A stretch of DNA of 64,000 nucleotides from an uncultured Sphaerochaeta sp. (GCF_963676285.1 NZ_OY781062.1:310001-374000); one strand, 5' to 3'. Counted from the first letter of the stretch, positions 16,562 through 25,629 are shown. The notes: generated by a model not told the origin, from the letters alone. Translations and numbers: made by a program.

Positions 16562-17317
16562 CTACCATGTTGGTAGCCAGACTTTACGACCTAGTTCATC
16601 ATCATATACCTGATGTGCCCTGATTTGATATACCTCATTGAGTAATGCATCATTGAATACTGTTTCAGTAGGTCCCTGCGAAACAATATTCCCTTCCTTG
16701 AGGACCAGTGCCAGCTGGCTGTAGACCTGTACAAGCAACATATCATGCAGTACACATATGACCGTATAGCCCTTATTGACCAGATCAGTAAGCAAGCCCA
16801 TTATTGCCCTCTGGTGGCGTACATCAAGATGGTTCACCGGTTCATCGAGCAACAACAGTCTCCCATCCTGACTCAATGCCCTTGCCAGCAGCACTCGTTG
16901 CATCTCTCCACCGCTTAGCTCAGTTACTACCTTATGCTGCAAATGCAAAATATCACAGGAATCCATTGCAGATTCTATTGCATGCCCATCATCCTCTCCT
17001 CCATGTGCATAACGTCCCATGGAGACCGCCTCACGGACAGTGAAGGCGTAGTCAAGCTTGCCATTCTGGGCAACAAAGCCCAACTTGGTTGCAAGCTCTT
17101 TCTGCTTGAGGTGCTGAATATCCTGCCCATCTACATAGACAGCTCCTGAATCGGGTTTTAGCTGTTTATATATGAATTTCAGGAGAGTGCTTTTACCGCT
17201 TCCGTTCGGGCCGGTAAGTGCAATGAACTTTCCCTTGGGAAGGGTAAGGTCCAGCTCATGGAATATCTGGTGTTTGTCATATCCTCCACTGAGGTGACTG
17301 ATCTTGAGACTATCCAT
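16562..17317 (-). CDS. btuD: Cobalamin-type ABC transporter ATP-binding protein
   Basis: A 251-residue ABC ATPase of the FepC/BtuD group. Walker A is GPNGSGKST, the signature is LSGGEMQR, Walker B is LLLLDEPVNHLD, and the switch histidine is in VLHD. I start it at the ATG at 17317 (MDSLKISHL), which overlaps the permease stop by 8 nt; upstream extensions are implausible. It is the third gene behind a cobalamin riboswitch, so corrinoid is the likely substrate rather than iron siderophore. Confidence 0.93.
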   Translation of the reverse strand: MDSLKISHLSGGYDKHQIFHELDLTLPKGKFIALTGPNGSGKSTLLKFIYKQLKPDSGAVYVDGQDIQHLKQKELATKLGFVAQNGKLDYAFTVREAVSMGRYAHGGEDDGHAIESAMDSCDILHLQHKVVTELSGGEMQRVLLARALSQDGRLLLLDEPVNHLDVRHQRAIMGLLTDLVNKGYTVICVLHDMLLVQVYSQLALVLKEGNIVSQGPTETVFNDALLNEVYQIRAHQVYDDELGRKVWLPTW

Positions 17318-18290
17318 ATCGGTACCGTCCCTTTCGAAGCAGGTAGATGAACAGGGGAACACCAAGTAAGCTGGTAATGATCCCTACCGGTAATTCACCG
17401 CTAGGAAGCATAACCCTGGAGACAGTGTCACTGGCAAGAAGAAGAAAACCTCCGAAGAGACTTGAAGGAAGCAGGAGCCTGTTATGCTTGGGACCAACCA
17501 GCAATCGTGTTACATGTGGGGCCATCAAACCGATAAATCCAATGACGCCAAAATAGGAGACACAGATTGCACTTGCTGCCGAACCAGCAAGCAAAAGAAC
17601 AAGCCTGGTTTTTCCAACAGCCAACCCCCCTGCATGAGCAGAAGCCTCATCAAGGAGCAACATATCCATGTTCTGATGGTTTGCCCGTAACAGCACAAAG
17701 AGAAGAAAAAATGTCAGCATGAGCGTCAGGACCTGCGCATAGGTGCTGGTGGAAAAACTTCCAAGTGTCCAGTAGAGAATACGTTGGTATTGCTCACGAT
17801 GCAGGAACATCAACAGTGTCATCGCTGCACTGAGTATGTAATTTACCGCCACTCCGGTCAGGAGAAGCGTCGTATTACTGCTCTTTCGCTTAAGGGACAT
17901 TCCAACAATAAAAAGCGTGGTAAGGGTAGCTCCAAGGAGGGCGCTCAAGGGAAATCCCAGGAGAGGGGCAAGCCCAATGAACAGAGCAAGGGCAACACCA
18001 AAGGATGCTCCACTGCTGATGCCCAATATAAAGGGATCGGCCATGGGATTGCGCAGTGCCGCTTGGAACACCGTACCAGCACAGCCAAGGATTGCCCCAG
18101 AAAAAAACGAAGCAAGGATTCTCGGTAACCGGAGCTGCCAAATGATATATCCTTGGTTGCCTCCAGTCTCCTGGCCTGTGAGTACTGCAATTGTATTCGC
18201 AAGGGAGATATTTGAAGGGCCCAAGGTAAGGGAGAGCAACATCAATAACACACTGCTGAGCGCGAGTGTTGCAGACAGCCCTTTTTTCAT
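17310..18290 (-). CDS. btuC: Cobalamin-type ABC transporter permease (FecCD family)
   Basis: A 326-residue permease with about ten hydrophobic helices. It carries the FecCD-family sequences LRLPRILASFFSGAILGCAG, GISSGASFG and FIGLMAPHVTRLLVG. It forms the membrane channel for the corrinoid transporter with the ATPase and binding protein. Its start coincides with the stop of the binding-protein gene (18290), implying translational coupling. Confidence 0.94.
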   Translation of the reverse strand: MKKGLSATLALSSVLLMLLSLTLGPSNISLANTIAVLTGQETGGNQGYIIWQLRLPRILASFFSGAILGCAGTVFQAALRNPMADPFILGISSGASFGVALALFIGLAPLLGFPLSALLGATLTTLFIVGMSLKRKSSNTTLLLTGVAVNYILSAAMTLLMFLHREQYQRILYWTLGSFSTSTYAQVLTLMLTFFLLFVLLRANHQNMDMLLLDEASAHAGGLAVGKTRLVLLLAGSAASAICVSYFGVIGFIGLMAPHVTRLLVGPKHNRLLLPSSLFGGFLLLASDTVSRVMLPSGELPVGIITSLLGVPLFIYLLRKGRYRYG

Positions 18291-19165
18291 TAGTTCGTTT
18301 CCTGATGGATCAACTCAGCAAGTGCTTTCAATGCATCAGCACTCCTTGGTCCTTGCCTGCTGGTGGAATCGGCATCAAAGCTTATGATTTTCCCATTCAG
18401 ATCGCTGTAAGGCTTTGTGGTGGTAAATTCCTGAATTGTTGCTTCTGCGCTTTCTCCCCAGCGGGGATTGAGTAGGAGAATCTCAGGATCGGCAGCCATC
18501 AGAAGTTCCTTGCTGAATGTCCAGTTCTTGGCACTTTTTGCAACATTTGTTGCACCTGCAAGTTCAATCATCTCCCCAAGGAAAGTATCACCAGTAGCGG
18601 TAGCATCAAAGCCTCCGAAATCGATAACCATATACACAGAAGGTTCTGATTTGTTCTGGTATGTGTTGACGACCTCTCTCACAGTATTTTGCATGGAAAG
18701 GATAATAAGTTCTGCTTCACTCTGCTTTCCTACAACCTCAGCTATTTTGCGTATCAACTCATATGTGCCTTGAAAGGTTTGCTGTGTTTCAAGTTGGACT
18801 ACTTCAATACCAGCTTTCTCCACAGAGGCTAGAAAATCATCTGATACAAATGCACTGCTGATAACCACGGTAGGCTCAAGAGAAAGCAAGGTTTCGAGGC
18901 TTGGATTGTACAAGGTTCCTACCGACGGCAACTCCACGACCTCTTCAGGGTAGTTGCAGTAGTCGCTTCTTCCAACCAAGTAAGACCCTGCATCCAGTGC
19001 ATGGAGTGTCTCGGTGACGTTTGGGGAAAGACTTACAATTCGGATTTCCTCAGCCTGCTTCTGGGTCCCGATCTCAAGTACTGGTTGTGCGCCAATACGG
19101 GAGAATGTCAGAAGCAAAAAAGAAGCAATGAATAGGAGATAGTGTTTAGCTGTTCGATTGTGCAT
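18290..19165 (-). CDS. btuF: Cobalamin-type ABC transporter substrate-binding protein
   Basis: A 291-residue periplasmic binding protein. It has a hydrophobic signal peptide (HYLLFIASFLLLTFSRIGA) and no lipobox cysteine. The class III features are RIVSLSPNVTETLHALDAG, LVGRSDYCNYP and LEPTVVIS. The ATG at 19165 follows AAAGGGG; an ATG at 19186 is also in frame. A cobalamin riboswitch (19228-19363) lies immediately upstream and identifies the ligand as a corrinoid. Confidence 0.92.
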   Translation of the reverse strand: MHNRTAKHYLLFIASFLLLTFSRIGAQPVLEIGTQKQAEEIRIVSLSPNVTETLHALDAGSYLVGRSDYCNYPEEVVELPSVGTLYNPSLETLLSLEPTVVISSAFVSDDFLASVEKAGIEVVQLETQQTFQGTYELIRKIAEVVGKQSEAELIILSMQNTVREVVNTYQNKSEPSVYMVIDFGGFDATATGDTFLGEMIELAGATNVAKSAKNWTFSKELLMAADPEILLLNPRWGESAEATIQEFTTTKPYSDLNGKIISFDADSTSRQGPRSADALKALAELIHQETN

Positions 19166-19227
19166 AACGCCCCTTTGCACGGGCATGTAACATACCCTGA
19201 CCTATACTCCGTAGGCCGTCGGAATTT

Positions 19228-19363
19228 ATCCATGTCAGGTCTCCTGGCTCAGGCATGCTCAGAATCTGCGACTTCCCGTGTCTTGACAGTGTCTTGGTGC
19301 AGATTCCCAGCCTCTACAGTGGCGGGACCGCAGGGGCTTCAACCCCTTTCCCTTGGCATGGAC
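19228..19363 (-). promoter_or_regulatory. Cobalamin riboswitch
   Basis: On the minus strand a compact aptamer is visible. A closing stem pairs TCCATG (19357-19362) with CATGGA (19229-19234). Inside are the AAGGGAA-containing 5' part, GCCACTG (19317-19323) and the B12 box AGCCAGGAGACC (19238-19249), followed by CTGAC. It controls btuF and the run behind it. The downstream 60 nt contain GCCC and GGGGC close to the start codon, so occlusion of the ribosome-binding site is a plausible mode; that part is inference. Confidence 0.92.
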
Positions 19364-19456
19364 AATCTATCCTACGAAGTAGGGAAGGGGCTGTCAAGCC
19401 TTGTCTTAACTGTCTGTCAACATAGAAAAGAGAGTAAGGGTAGCACATTGTATCGA

Positions 19457-20533
19457 TTAATTGCCGCCAGGAGAGACCATCCGTTGAAGTTTTAGTATCT
19501 GTTCCTGCCTGCCAAGTACCAGCATGCTCAACCCTTCATGCAATACAGTGCTTGAACTGGGGTTGTAGGTAGTAGACCCATCACTCTCTTTTGTAGCAAG
19601 AACGATCAATCCTGTTTTTTCCGGAATACGGGCCTCGAGCAAGTTCTTACCAGCCAAGGGAGAGGATGTTGTTACCTCGATTTCTCCAAGATCAAGTGTA
19701 TCTTCCCCAATACGGGTAATGGCATCAAGGAATGAGATGATCTGTGGACGGAGCATAAGGACCGCCATGCGGTTCCCTCCTAATTCATTCGGGTTGATGG
19801 TACTGTCCGCACCAGCCTTCCTAAGTTTCTGTGCAGCAGAAGGTTCAATGGCGCGTGCAACTATTTGGAGGTTCTTGTTTATCTCTCTTGCGGTGAGAAC
19901 GGTAAAAACATTCTCAGCGTCATTGCCAAGGGTGGAAACCAAACCTTTCGCCTCCTTGATCCCTGCCTGCATCAAGATGTCTTCATCTGTTGCATCACCA
20001 TGAATGACAGAGAAACCCTGATTAAGAAGCTCCTCAAAACGCAAAGAATCCTTCTCGATGATGACGAATTCTGCGTGACTTCGTTTGAACTGCTCGAAAA
20101 GGCTGACACTCGTCTGGCCAGCTCCACAAATAATATAATGGTTCTTCATGTTCTGAAGTCTCCTTTGTACACGTCTGTTGAGGAGAATACGTCTGAATTC
20201 GCCCTCTGCCAAGAACGCGGCCAGCTGTGAAAAAGCATAGGCAACCAAACCCAATCCACTGATGATGATAACGATGGTGAAAAGTTTGCCTGCAGCATCA
20301 AGATTTTCAATTTCCCTGAAACCTACAGTAGATACCGTGATAACGGTCATGTATAGTGCATCCACGAAGGCAACATCAAGGAGAACCATATACCCAATGG
20401 TCCCCAAGCTGATGAGTAGGATAATGAGAATAATGAGATAGATTGCATTTGTATGGCGTTGCACACATCGCTCCTTATCTGCTGGATAGTAATACTGTAC
20501 CGTACTGCAGGCCAAGATTCCAATGTTTTTCAT
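19457..20533 (-). CDS. Two-TM potassium channel with RCK/TrkA domains
   Basis: A 358-residue protein. Two transmembrane segments flank a pore loop with the selectivity filter STVGF. A TrkA-N/RCK nucleotide-binding domain follows (HYIICGAGQTSVSLFEQF, then VIHGDATDED). A TrkA-C domain lies near the C-terminus (GEIEVTTSSPLAGKNL). This is the MthK/Kch-like architecture for gated K+ flux. I start it at the ATG at 20533 (MKNIGIL). The gene diverges from rnhA. Confidence 0.9.
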   Translation of the reverse strand: MKNIGILACSTVQYYYPADKERCVQRHTNAIYLIILIILLISLGTIGYMVLLDVAFVDALYMTVITVSTVGFREIENLDAAGKLFTIVIIISGLGLVAYAFSQLAAFLAEGEFRRILLNRRVQRRLQNMKNHYIICGAGQTSVSLFEQFKRSHAEFVIIEKDSLRFEELLNQGFSVIHGDATDEDILMQAGIKEAKGLVSTLGNDAENVFTVLTAREINKNLQIVARAIEPSAAQKLRKAGADSTINPNELGGNRMAVLMLRPQIISFLDAITRIGEDTLDLGEIEVTTSSPLAGKNLLEARIPEKTGLIVLATKESDGSTTYNPSSSTVLHEGLSMLVLGRQEQILKLQRMVSPGGN

Positions 20534-20602
20534 GAGATCTTTCCCGCCTGTTTTCCTTTCCTGTAGTTGACCGTAGGGACCAGCTATATTATTATCCGGT
20601 CT

Positions 20603-21055
20603 ATGAATCATGCAGAAATAGAGATCTATACAGATGGTGGTTGTCTTGGGAATCCTGGCCCTGGTGGGTGGGCTTTTGTACTCAGGGCTGATAATGGGAA
20701 ATTTGAGAAGGAAGCAAGTGGTTTTGAGGCTGCCACTACAAACAACAGAATGGAGCTAAGGGCTGTTATTGAAGCCTTGCAGGCTTGCAAGCAGTATGAT
20801 CCTGAGAGGATTGTCATAAATACAGACAGCCAGTATGTGAAAAACGGCATAACAAGCTGGATCAAGAAATGGAAAGTCAATGGATGGCGAACCGCCAGCA
20901 AGAGTCCAGTCAAGAACAAAGAGTACTGGGTTGCACTTGATGCACTCAATGAACAGTTGCCGGTTCAGTGGAACTGGGTAAAAGGACATGCCGGTATTGC
21001 AGACAATGAACGGTGTGACCAGCTGGTAAGACAGGCAATGGAAAACGGCGCATGA
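20603..21055 (+). CDS. rnhA: Ribonuclease HI
   Basis: A 150-residue RNase H type 1. The four catalytic acids are visible: D in YTDGGC, E in NNRMELRA, D in NTDSQYV and D in ADNERCD. It degrades RNA in RNA-DNA hybrids. The ATG at 20603 (MNHAEIEIYTDGG) is chosen from the family N-terminus. Its stop overlaps the next start by 4 nt (ATGA), so it is cotranscribed with the chromate transporter pair. Confidence 0.96.
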   Translation: MNHAEIEIYTDGGCLGNPGPGGWAFVLRADNGKFEKEASGFEAATTNNRMELRAVIEALQACKQYDPERIVINTDSQYVKNGITSWIKKWKVNGWRTASKSPVKNKEYWVALDALNEQLPVQWNWVKGHAGIADNERCDQLVRQAMENGA

Positions 21056-21606
21056 AAAGAAGAGAGGCAACAATCTGGCAACTCTATCTCACGTTCTTGA
21101 AGATTGGTGGACTTACCTTTGGAGGAGGGTATGCCATGCTCCCTATGCTTCAGCGGGAGGTTATAGATATCCATCACTGGGTAACTGAGGAAGAGGTGTT
21201 GGATATTTATGCAGTTGGGCAATGCAGTCCCGGCATCATTGCAGTGAATACAGCCACCATGATCGGTTACCGTAAGCGTGGTATTCCTGGGGCCATTGCA
21301 GCAACGTTGGGAGAAGTTACCCCCTCTCTGGTTATTATTACATTGCTGGCTACCATATTGTTGCAAGTACAGGACAATGTATGGGTCCAACGTGCATTTG
21401 GTGGTATACGCGTAGCAGTGTGTACCCTCATCACCCAATCAGTGATCACCCTCTCCAAGAAAAGCCTTATTGATCTTCCAACCGTATTGCTCTACCTTGC
21501 AACAGTATCTCTGACACTGGCATTCTCCCTCTCTCCTCTGGTTGTCGTTCCCTTCGCAATCCTCTACGGACTAGCTGTACAGAGAATAAAGCGGAGGAAA
21601 GCATGA
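21052..21606 (+). CDS. chrA: Chromate transporter, first half (short-chain CHR)
   Basis: A 184-residue protein with the CHR domain signature FLKIGGLTFGGGYAMLPMLQREV, then VGQCSPGIIAVNTATMIGYRKRG and a GEVTPS motif. Short-chain CHR proteins work as pairs of adjacent genes and form the equivalent of one long CHR transporter. The substrate may be chromate or another oxyanion. It overlaps rnhA by 4 nt and its partner by 4 nt. Confidence 0.92.
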   Translation: MKRREATIWQLYLTFLKIGGLTFGGGYAMLPMLQREVIDIHHWVTEEEVLDIYAVGQCSPGIIAVNTATMIGYRKRGIPGAIAATLGEVTPSLVIITLLATILLQVQDNVWVQRAFGGIRVAVCTLITQSVITLSKKSLIDLPTVLLYLATVSLTLAFSLSPLVVVPFAILYGLAVQRIKRRKA

Positions 21607-22148
21607 TCTATTTGGAGCTCTATTGGGAATTTTTCAAGATAGGACTCTTCGCAATTGGGGGTGGGCTTGCAACCCTGCCTTTCCTGTATACACTTGCAGA
21701 GACCCATGGCCACTGGATTACCTCAAGCGATATTGCCGATATGATCGCCATCAGTGAATCAACACCGGGGCCTATAGGCATAAACATGGCAACGTTTGCC
21801 GGTTATCAGGCAGCAGGTCCCTTGGGTGGATTGGTGGCAACATTGGGGGAGATAACCCCATCGCTGATCATTATCATTTTCATTGCACGCTTTCTTGGCC
21901 AATTTGACAAGAATCCGTATGTAAAAGATGGCCTCTATGGACTGAGGGCTGCCGTTGTAGGACTTATCAGTTATGCTGGCTTGAAATTATTGGGAACTAC
22001 TTTATTAAATGGAGGAAGTATCCGGATCAAGGAGACGATTCTCTATCTTGCTCTGGTTTTCCTAGTGCTTCGTCTGAAGAAGATTCATCCACTGTACTGG
22101 ATTCTTCTGGGAGCGGCTCTTGGGATTGTTTTGCATCTCCCCTCGTAA
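21603..22148 (+). CDS. chrA: Chromate transporter, second half (short-chain CHR)
   Basis: A 181-residue partner of the preceding gene. It has FFKIGLFAIGGGLATLPFL, SESTPGPIGINMATFAGYQ and GEITPS at equivalent positions. The two starts and stops overlap as ATGA, which couples translation. The last 122 nt overlap the coding region of the convergent TPR lipoprotein, an unusually long tail-to-tail overlap. Confidence 0.92.
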   Translation: MIYLELYWEFFKIGLFAIGGGLATLPFLYTLAETHGHWITSSDIADMIAISESTPGPIGINMATFAGYQAAGPLGGLVATLGEITPSLIIIIFIARFLGQFDKNPYVKDGLYGLRAAVVGLISYAGLKLLGTTLLNGGSIRIKETILYLALVFLVLRLKKIHPLYWILLGAALGIVLHLPS

Positions 22149-22707
22149 GATACTGAACCATGAAATCATACCAACTTCCGTCTCCTTCGATTGAAGCGAG
22201 TAAGGTAAATGCATCCTTTTCCATCTGGTGGTCATGCACCAAAGAGAGGGCAAGTGATTTTGCCTGCTCCTTGTAACCCCAGTTTGCAGCTTGTGCAGCT
22301 ACCTCGAGTTTTTCTGCATAAAGTGTCGGGTTTAAGCTGAAAATGCTCTGATACACCCCTAAGGCTTGTTCGTACTGGTTTTGCCCTGCCAAGGCTTTTG
22401 CCTTGAGAAAAAGAAAAGAGAGGTGCGTTGGGAAGTTCTGGAATGAAGCATCGCTCTTTTCCCTTACCTGTTTAAAATTACCAAGATGAAAAAGAGCCAA
22501 CTGTTCATTGTATTGATAGGAGGCCTGACTGGGGTCGAGGAGTACCGCTTCATTGTATAATTGCGCAGAAGCAGCGTACTCCTGATCCTGGAAAAGCTGA
22601 CTTGCCTTTTCTGCTGCCAAGGCTGCCCGCTTCCCGTTGCCCATTGATGTGCAAGAGAAGAGAAACAACATGCTTGACAGCAGTAAGACAGTCAGTATCC
22701 TTTGCAT
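22027..22707 (-). CDS. TPR-containing lipoprotein
   Basis: A 226-residue protein with a lipoprotein signal peptide (VLLLSSMLFLFSC, lipobox Cys19). Helical repeats follow (AEKASQLFQDQEYAASAQLYNEAVLLDPSQASYQYNEQLALFHLGN). The final 35 residues are a polar tail rich in S, E, Q and P. That tail is encoded antisense to the chromate transporter C-terminus and may have arisen by stop-codon loss. Its start shares a base with the upp stop (TGATG). The role is unknown; outer-membrane assembly or envelope scaffolding is typical. Confidence 0.82.
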   Translation of the reverse strand: MQRILTVLLLSSMLFLFSCTSMGNGKRAALAAEKASQLFQDQEYAASAQLYNEAVLLDPSQASYQYNEQLALFHLGNFKQVREKSDASFQNFPTHLSFLFLKAKALAGQNQYEQALGVYQSIFSLNPTLYAEKLEVAAQAANWGYKEQAKSLALSLVHDHQMEKDAFTLLASIEGDGSWYDFMVQYLTRGDAKQSQEPLPEESSTVDESSSDEALGKPEQDRESSP

Positions 22708-23771
22708 CAGCGCTCCAGAACAGTCTGTTCTATTTCCCTCACCTGTGCACGATAGAGATTGGTGATGGCAGAACCGTAATCAGCAATAAGTTGAATGATA
22801 TTCCTTGGAGTATCGCTGTTATCCATACCATTGAGTCTGTCCCCTGCATCTCCTAATCCAGGTAGGATATACGCTGCATCGTTGAGTACAGGATCCATCC
22901 AGAGCGTATAGACTTCCGCACCTTCGATGGCACGGGCGATTCGCAGGGAACCCTTAAGCGCACTGATGACATTGATGAATTTGACTGACTTGGGCTTTAC
23001 CCCATTGTCCTTCAGGTATTTCACAATGGTAACCAGACTTCCTCCGGTTGCATTCATTGGATCGGCAAAAATCAGATCCTTTCCGTCAAGTGATTCGAGA
23101 TCAAAATAGGATTTATCCAAATCGAGGATGTAATCCATATTTGCCTCTTTCTTTGAGTCGTCCCGCTTGATCTTGAACAAGGCAAAAGGGGTGACAAACT
23201 TGTCAGTGGAGTATTCTTGGATCTCCTTGCTGAGAATCATACTGGGTAGCAGCGCTCCTCGCAACATAACGCACATGACACTGTTCTTGATCAAGGAGTC
23301 TACATCGGGGATTCTATGTACCGCATAGTTCCTGACCGGGCTGGTGACTGGCGTCTTGGTGATAATCGATCGCTTGGTAGGCAGTGCAGCATCAGCAAAT
23401 ACGTGGGAGAAGAGCATCTCGTATGCACGTTGGATGTAGTAGAGGAATTCCTCATGGCCCGTACTGGGATCGCGAAGTTTTGCAATCAATCGACTTGCCT
23501 GTCCATGCTGTTCCTGAGGGGTCTCGAATGAGTAGACATGAATGGAAGGTTCCTCTGCACAGACATCCTTGAGATACCGTCCAATGTCCTTGGCACTTTC
23601 AACCAACCCTTTGCGAGATTCTTCAAGCCTGCCTACATCACTTGCTGTTTCGAGCACAGAACAATGATGAAGCGACTGTTTGTACAACTCATCAACATGG
23701 GCGATTTTATCCTTGTCCGAATCCTTGAGATATCCATCAAGGTCGGTTGCGTGTAATACGATTTTATTCAT
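22707..23771 (-). CDS. upp: Uracil phosphoribosyltransferase with N-terminal extension
   Basis: A 354-residue protein. Its C-terminal part has the PRPP-binding motif DLIFADPMNATGGS and the uracil-binding YILPGLGDAGDRLNG, the diagnostic UPRT pair. It makes UMP from uracil and PRPP. Typical UPRT is about 210 residues; here the core seems to start near residue 88 (RLIAKLRDPSTG). The preceding 85 or so residues are helical and of unknown role, and there is an extra insertion before the PRPP loop. GAGGAG precedes the ATG. It lies 55 bp downstream of the ABC transporter permeases. Confidence 0.92.
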   Translation of the reverse strand: MNKIVLHATDLDGYLKDSDKDKIAHVDELYKQSLHHCSVLETASDVGRLEESRKGLVESAKDIGRYLKDVCAEEPSIHVYSFETPQEQHGQASRLIAKLRDPSTGHEEFLYYIQRAYEMLFSHVFADAALPTKRSIITKTPVTSPVRNYAVHRIPDVDSLIKNSVMCVMLRGALLPSMILSKEIQEYSTDKFVTPFALFKIKRDDSKKEANMDYILDLDKSYFDLESLDGKDLIFADPMNATGGSLVTIVKYLKDNGVKPKSVKFINVISALKGSLRIARAIEGAEVYTLWMDPVLNDAAYILPGLGDAGDRLNGMDNSDTPRNIIQLIADYGSAITNLYRAQVREIEQTVLER

Positions 23772-23826
23772 GTAGCTATTTCTCCTCAGTAATGGCCTCT
23801 GATTCTACCCCAAGATAGTGAGTCTG

Positions 23827-24663
23827 TCACCCCTTTACAGAGCCTGCAGTAACCCCATTAATGAATTGAGTGCTCATCGCTAGATAGAGAACAAGAACTG
23901 GAATTGCAGAGAGAGTGAGAACTGCAAGTACCTTAGACCAGTCAGTCTGGTACTGCCCAAAGAGACGGGTTACTCCGAGTAGCAATGTCTTGTGCCGTTC
24001 ATCATTGATGAAGATCAGAGGAAACCACAGGTCGTTCCAGAATGGGATAAGGTTGTAGATTGCCGTTGTGGCAAGGGCAGGGCGAATCAGGGGGAGAATC
24101 ACCAAGGTATAGATTCTTCCGCTGGTAGCCCCATCAATGATTGCTGCCTCATAGAGGTCCTCTGGCAGTTCCTTGATGAATGTGGTAAGAATGAATACCC
24201 CGACCGGAAGTCCCATGGCTACATAGATTGGGGGGAGTGCATAGATGGTGTTGAGTAGGCCAAGGGCTCGCACAATTTCCAGCAACTTTATTGATGCTAT
24301 CTTGATGGGAATCATCATACCCGCAATAAAAAAGTAATAGATAATCTTGGCGATACGACTCTTGTAGCGTGCCAATGCATAGCCGGCTAGACTCGCAAGC
24401 AGGGTTACCAGCACAAGAGAGATTGTAACAACGAAAAAACTGTTCTTGAAATAGGTAAAGAAATCACCATCACGAATAACCGTGGTGTAGTTGGAGAAAT
24501 TCCATGTCCTGGGTATCCAAAAAGGGTTCTCATAGATGGTCAATCGTGTCTTGAATGAGTTGATCACCAATGTCCATAAAGGAAAAAGCACAATAAAAGT
24601 CCATGTCAGCAACACAATATGAGAGAGTACATGCCTGTTTTCTTTTCGTAAGGATCCACTCAT
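23827..24663 (-). CDS. Sugar ABC transporter permease (MalG-like)
   Basis: A 278-residue inner-membrane permease of the CUT1 family with six hydrophobic segments. The EAA loop is EAAIIDGATSGRIYTLVILPLIRP. The ATG at 24663 has AGAGGAG eight bases upstream and follows the stop of the partner permease by 1 nt; a GTG at 24672 is an alternative. It works with the neighbouring permease and binding protein. No ATPase gene is in the locus, so a shared MsmX-type ATPase is likely. Confidence 0.93.
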   Translation of the reverse strand: MSGSLRKENRHVLSHIVLLTWTFIVLFPLWTLVINSFKTRLTIYENPFWIPRTWNFSNYTTVIRDGDFFTYFKNSFFVVTISLVLVTLLASLAGYALARYKSRIAKIIYYFFIAGMMIPIKIASIKLLEIVRALGLLNTIYALPPIYVAMGLPVGVFILTTFIKELPEDLYEAAIIDGATSGRIYTLVILPLIRPALATTAIYNLIPFWNDLWFPLIFINDERHKTLLLGVTRLFGQYQTDWSKVLAVLTLSAIPVLVLYLAMSTQFINGVTAGSVKG

Positions 24664-24664
24664 G

Positions 24665-25570
24665 TTAGGCACTCCTCTGTGTGTTTTTCAGGGTTGGAAT
24701 GACCAATACCAGAAGTAGGAAAAAGGTAATGGTTGCAATGGCAGCTCCCAGTCCTGCATCAGGAATTCCGATTGGATGTTGACCTGCAATACCATACCGG
24801 TAGAAAAGCGTTCCAATAAGGTCTGTAGAGTACTCTGGTGCTCCATTCACGTTCTCCATAGCGAAGACGATGTCAAATGCATTGAAGTTGTTCACAAATG
24901 TAAGCACTGCGATGATTCCGACAACTGGTTTGATAAGGGGAAGCTTGATGTACCAGAATGTCTTTCCATTGCCAGCTCCTTCAAGTCGTGCTGCCTCAAG
25001 CAATTCAGTACTGATATTTCTCAATGCTGCAACAAACATCATGGTAGGGATTCCAAGCCATTGCCAGCAAGAGACAAGAGAGACAGCCCAGAGAGCTGTA
25101 TTGGTGTCGCCTAAATAGGGGTGTTTGAGAAACGGTAATCCGATGGAAACAAGAAAGTCGCCTGCCCAAACCGGGTTGAGCATCAGTTTCCAAAGATATC
25201 CGGTAATGAGAACAGCGAACGTTGTGGGAATGAAGATAATGGTCTGGTATAGGTGTCTTCCTTTCATGGTTTCATGGGTAAGCAGAACGGCAAAAAAGAT
25301 ACCCAGTCCATTTTGGACAAGGAGATGCACAAAAAAGAATTTCCAGGTATTGAAGAAAGCTCCCCAATACCGTGTTGAGATTTCTGGGTCATTAAACAGT
25401 CGTTTGAAATTATTTAGACCCACAAAAATTCTGGTTGCTTGGCTGTTTCCACTGAAAAAACTCAAACGTAATGAGTCAATGAGAGGAAAGGCCATAAAGA
25501 CGGTATATACTAGCAACGCTGGAGCCATATAAAGCAACCAGGGAAAATGATGGGCGTGTTTTGGACGCAT
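24665..25570 (-). CDS. Sugar ABC transporter permease (MalF-like)
   Basis: A 301-residue CUT1 permease with six hydrophobic helices and the EAA motif EAARLEGAGNGKTFWYIKLPLIKP, which contacts the ATPase. It lies between the binding protein and the second permease. A perfect 22-bp palindrome precedes it (25587-25608). Confidence 0.93.
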   Translation of the reverse strand: MRPKHAHHFPWLLYMAPALLVYTVFMAFPLIDSLRLSFFSGNSQATRIFVGLNNFKRLFNDPEISTRYWGAFFNTWKFFFVHLLVQNGLGIFFAVLLTHETMKGRHLYQTIIFIPTTFAVLITGYLWKLMLNPVWAGDFLVSIGLPFLKHPYLGDTNTALWAVSLVSCWQWLGIPTMMFVAALRNISTELLEAARLEGAGNGKTFWYIKLPLIKPVVGIIAVLTFVNNFNAFDIVFAMENVNGAPEYSTDLIGTLFYRYGIAGQHPIGIPDAGLGAAIATITFFLLLVLVIPTLKNTQRSA

Positions 25571-25586
25571 ACGCTACCTCAGAGAT

Positions 25587-25608
25587 TTCCCGGGCATATG
25601 CCCGGGAA
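25587..25608. repeat. 22-bp perfect palindrome between binding-protein and permease genes
   Basis: The arms (TTCCCGGGCAT and its complement) form a GC-rich stem in the RNA with a minimal loop. It lies 21 bp after the binding-protein stop and 16 bp before the permease start. Intercistronic stems at this place in ABC operons often protect the upstream mRNA, raising binding-protein levels. No T-run follows, so it is not a full terminator. Confidence 0.65.
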
Positions 25609-25629
25609 GTAAGATTCTGTGACGGTTGG

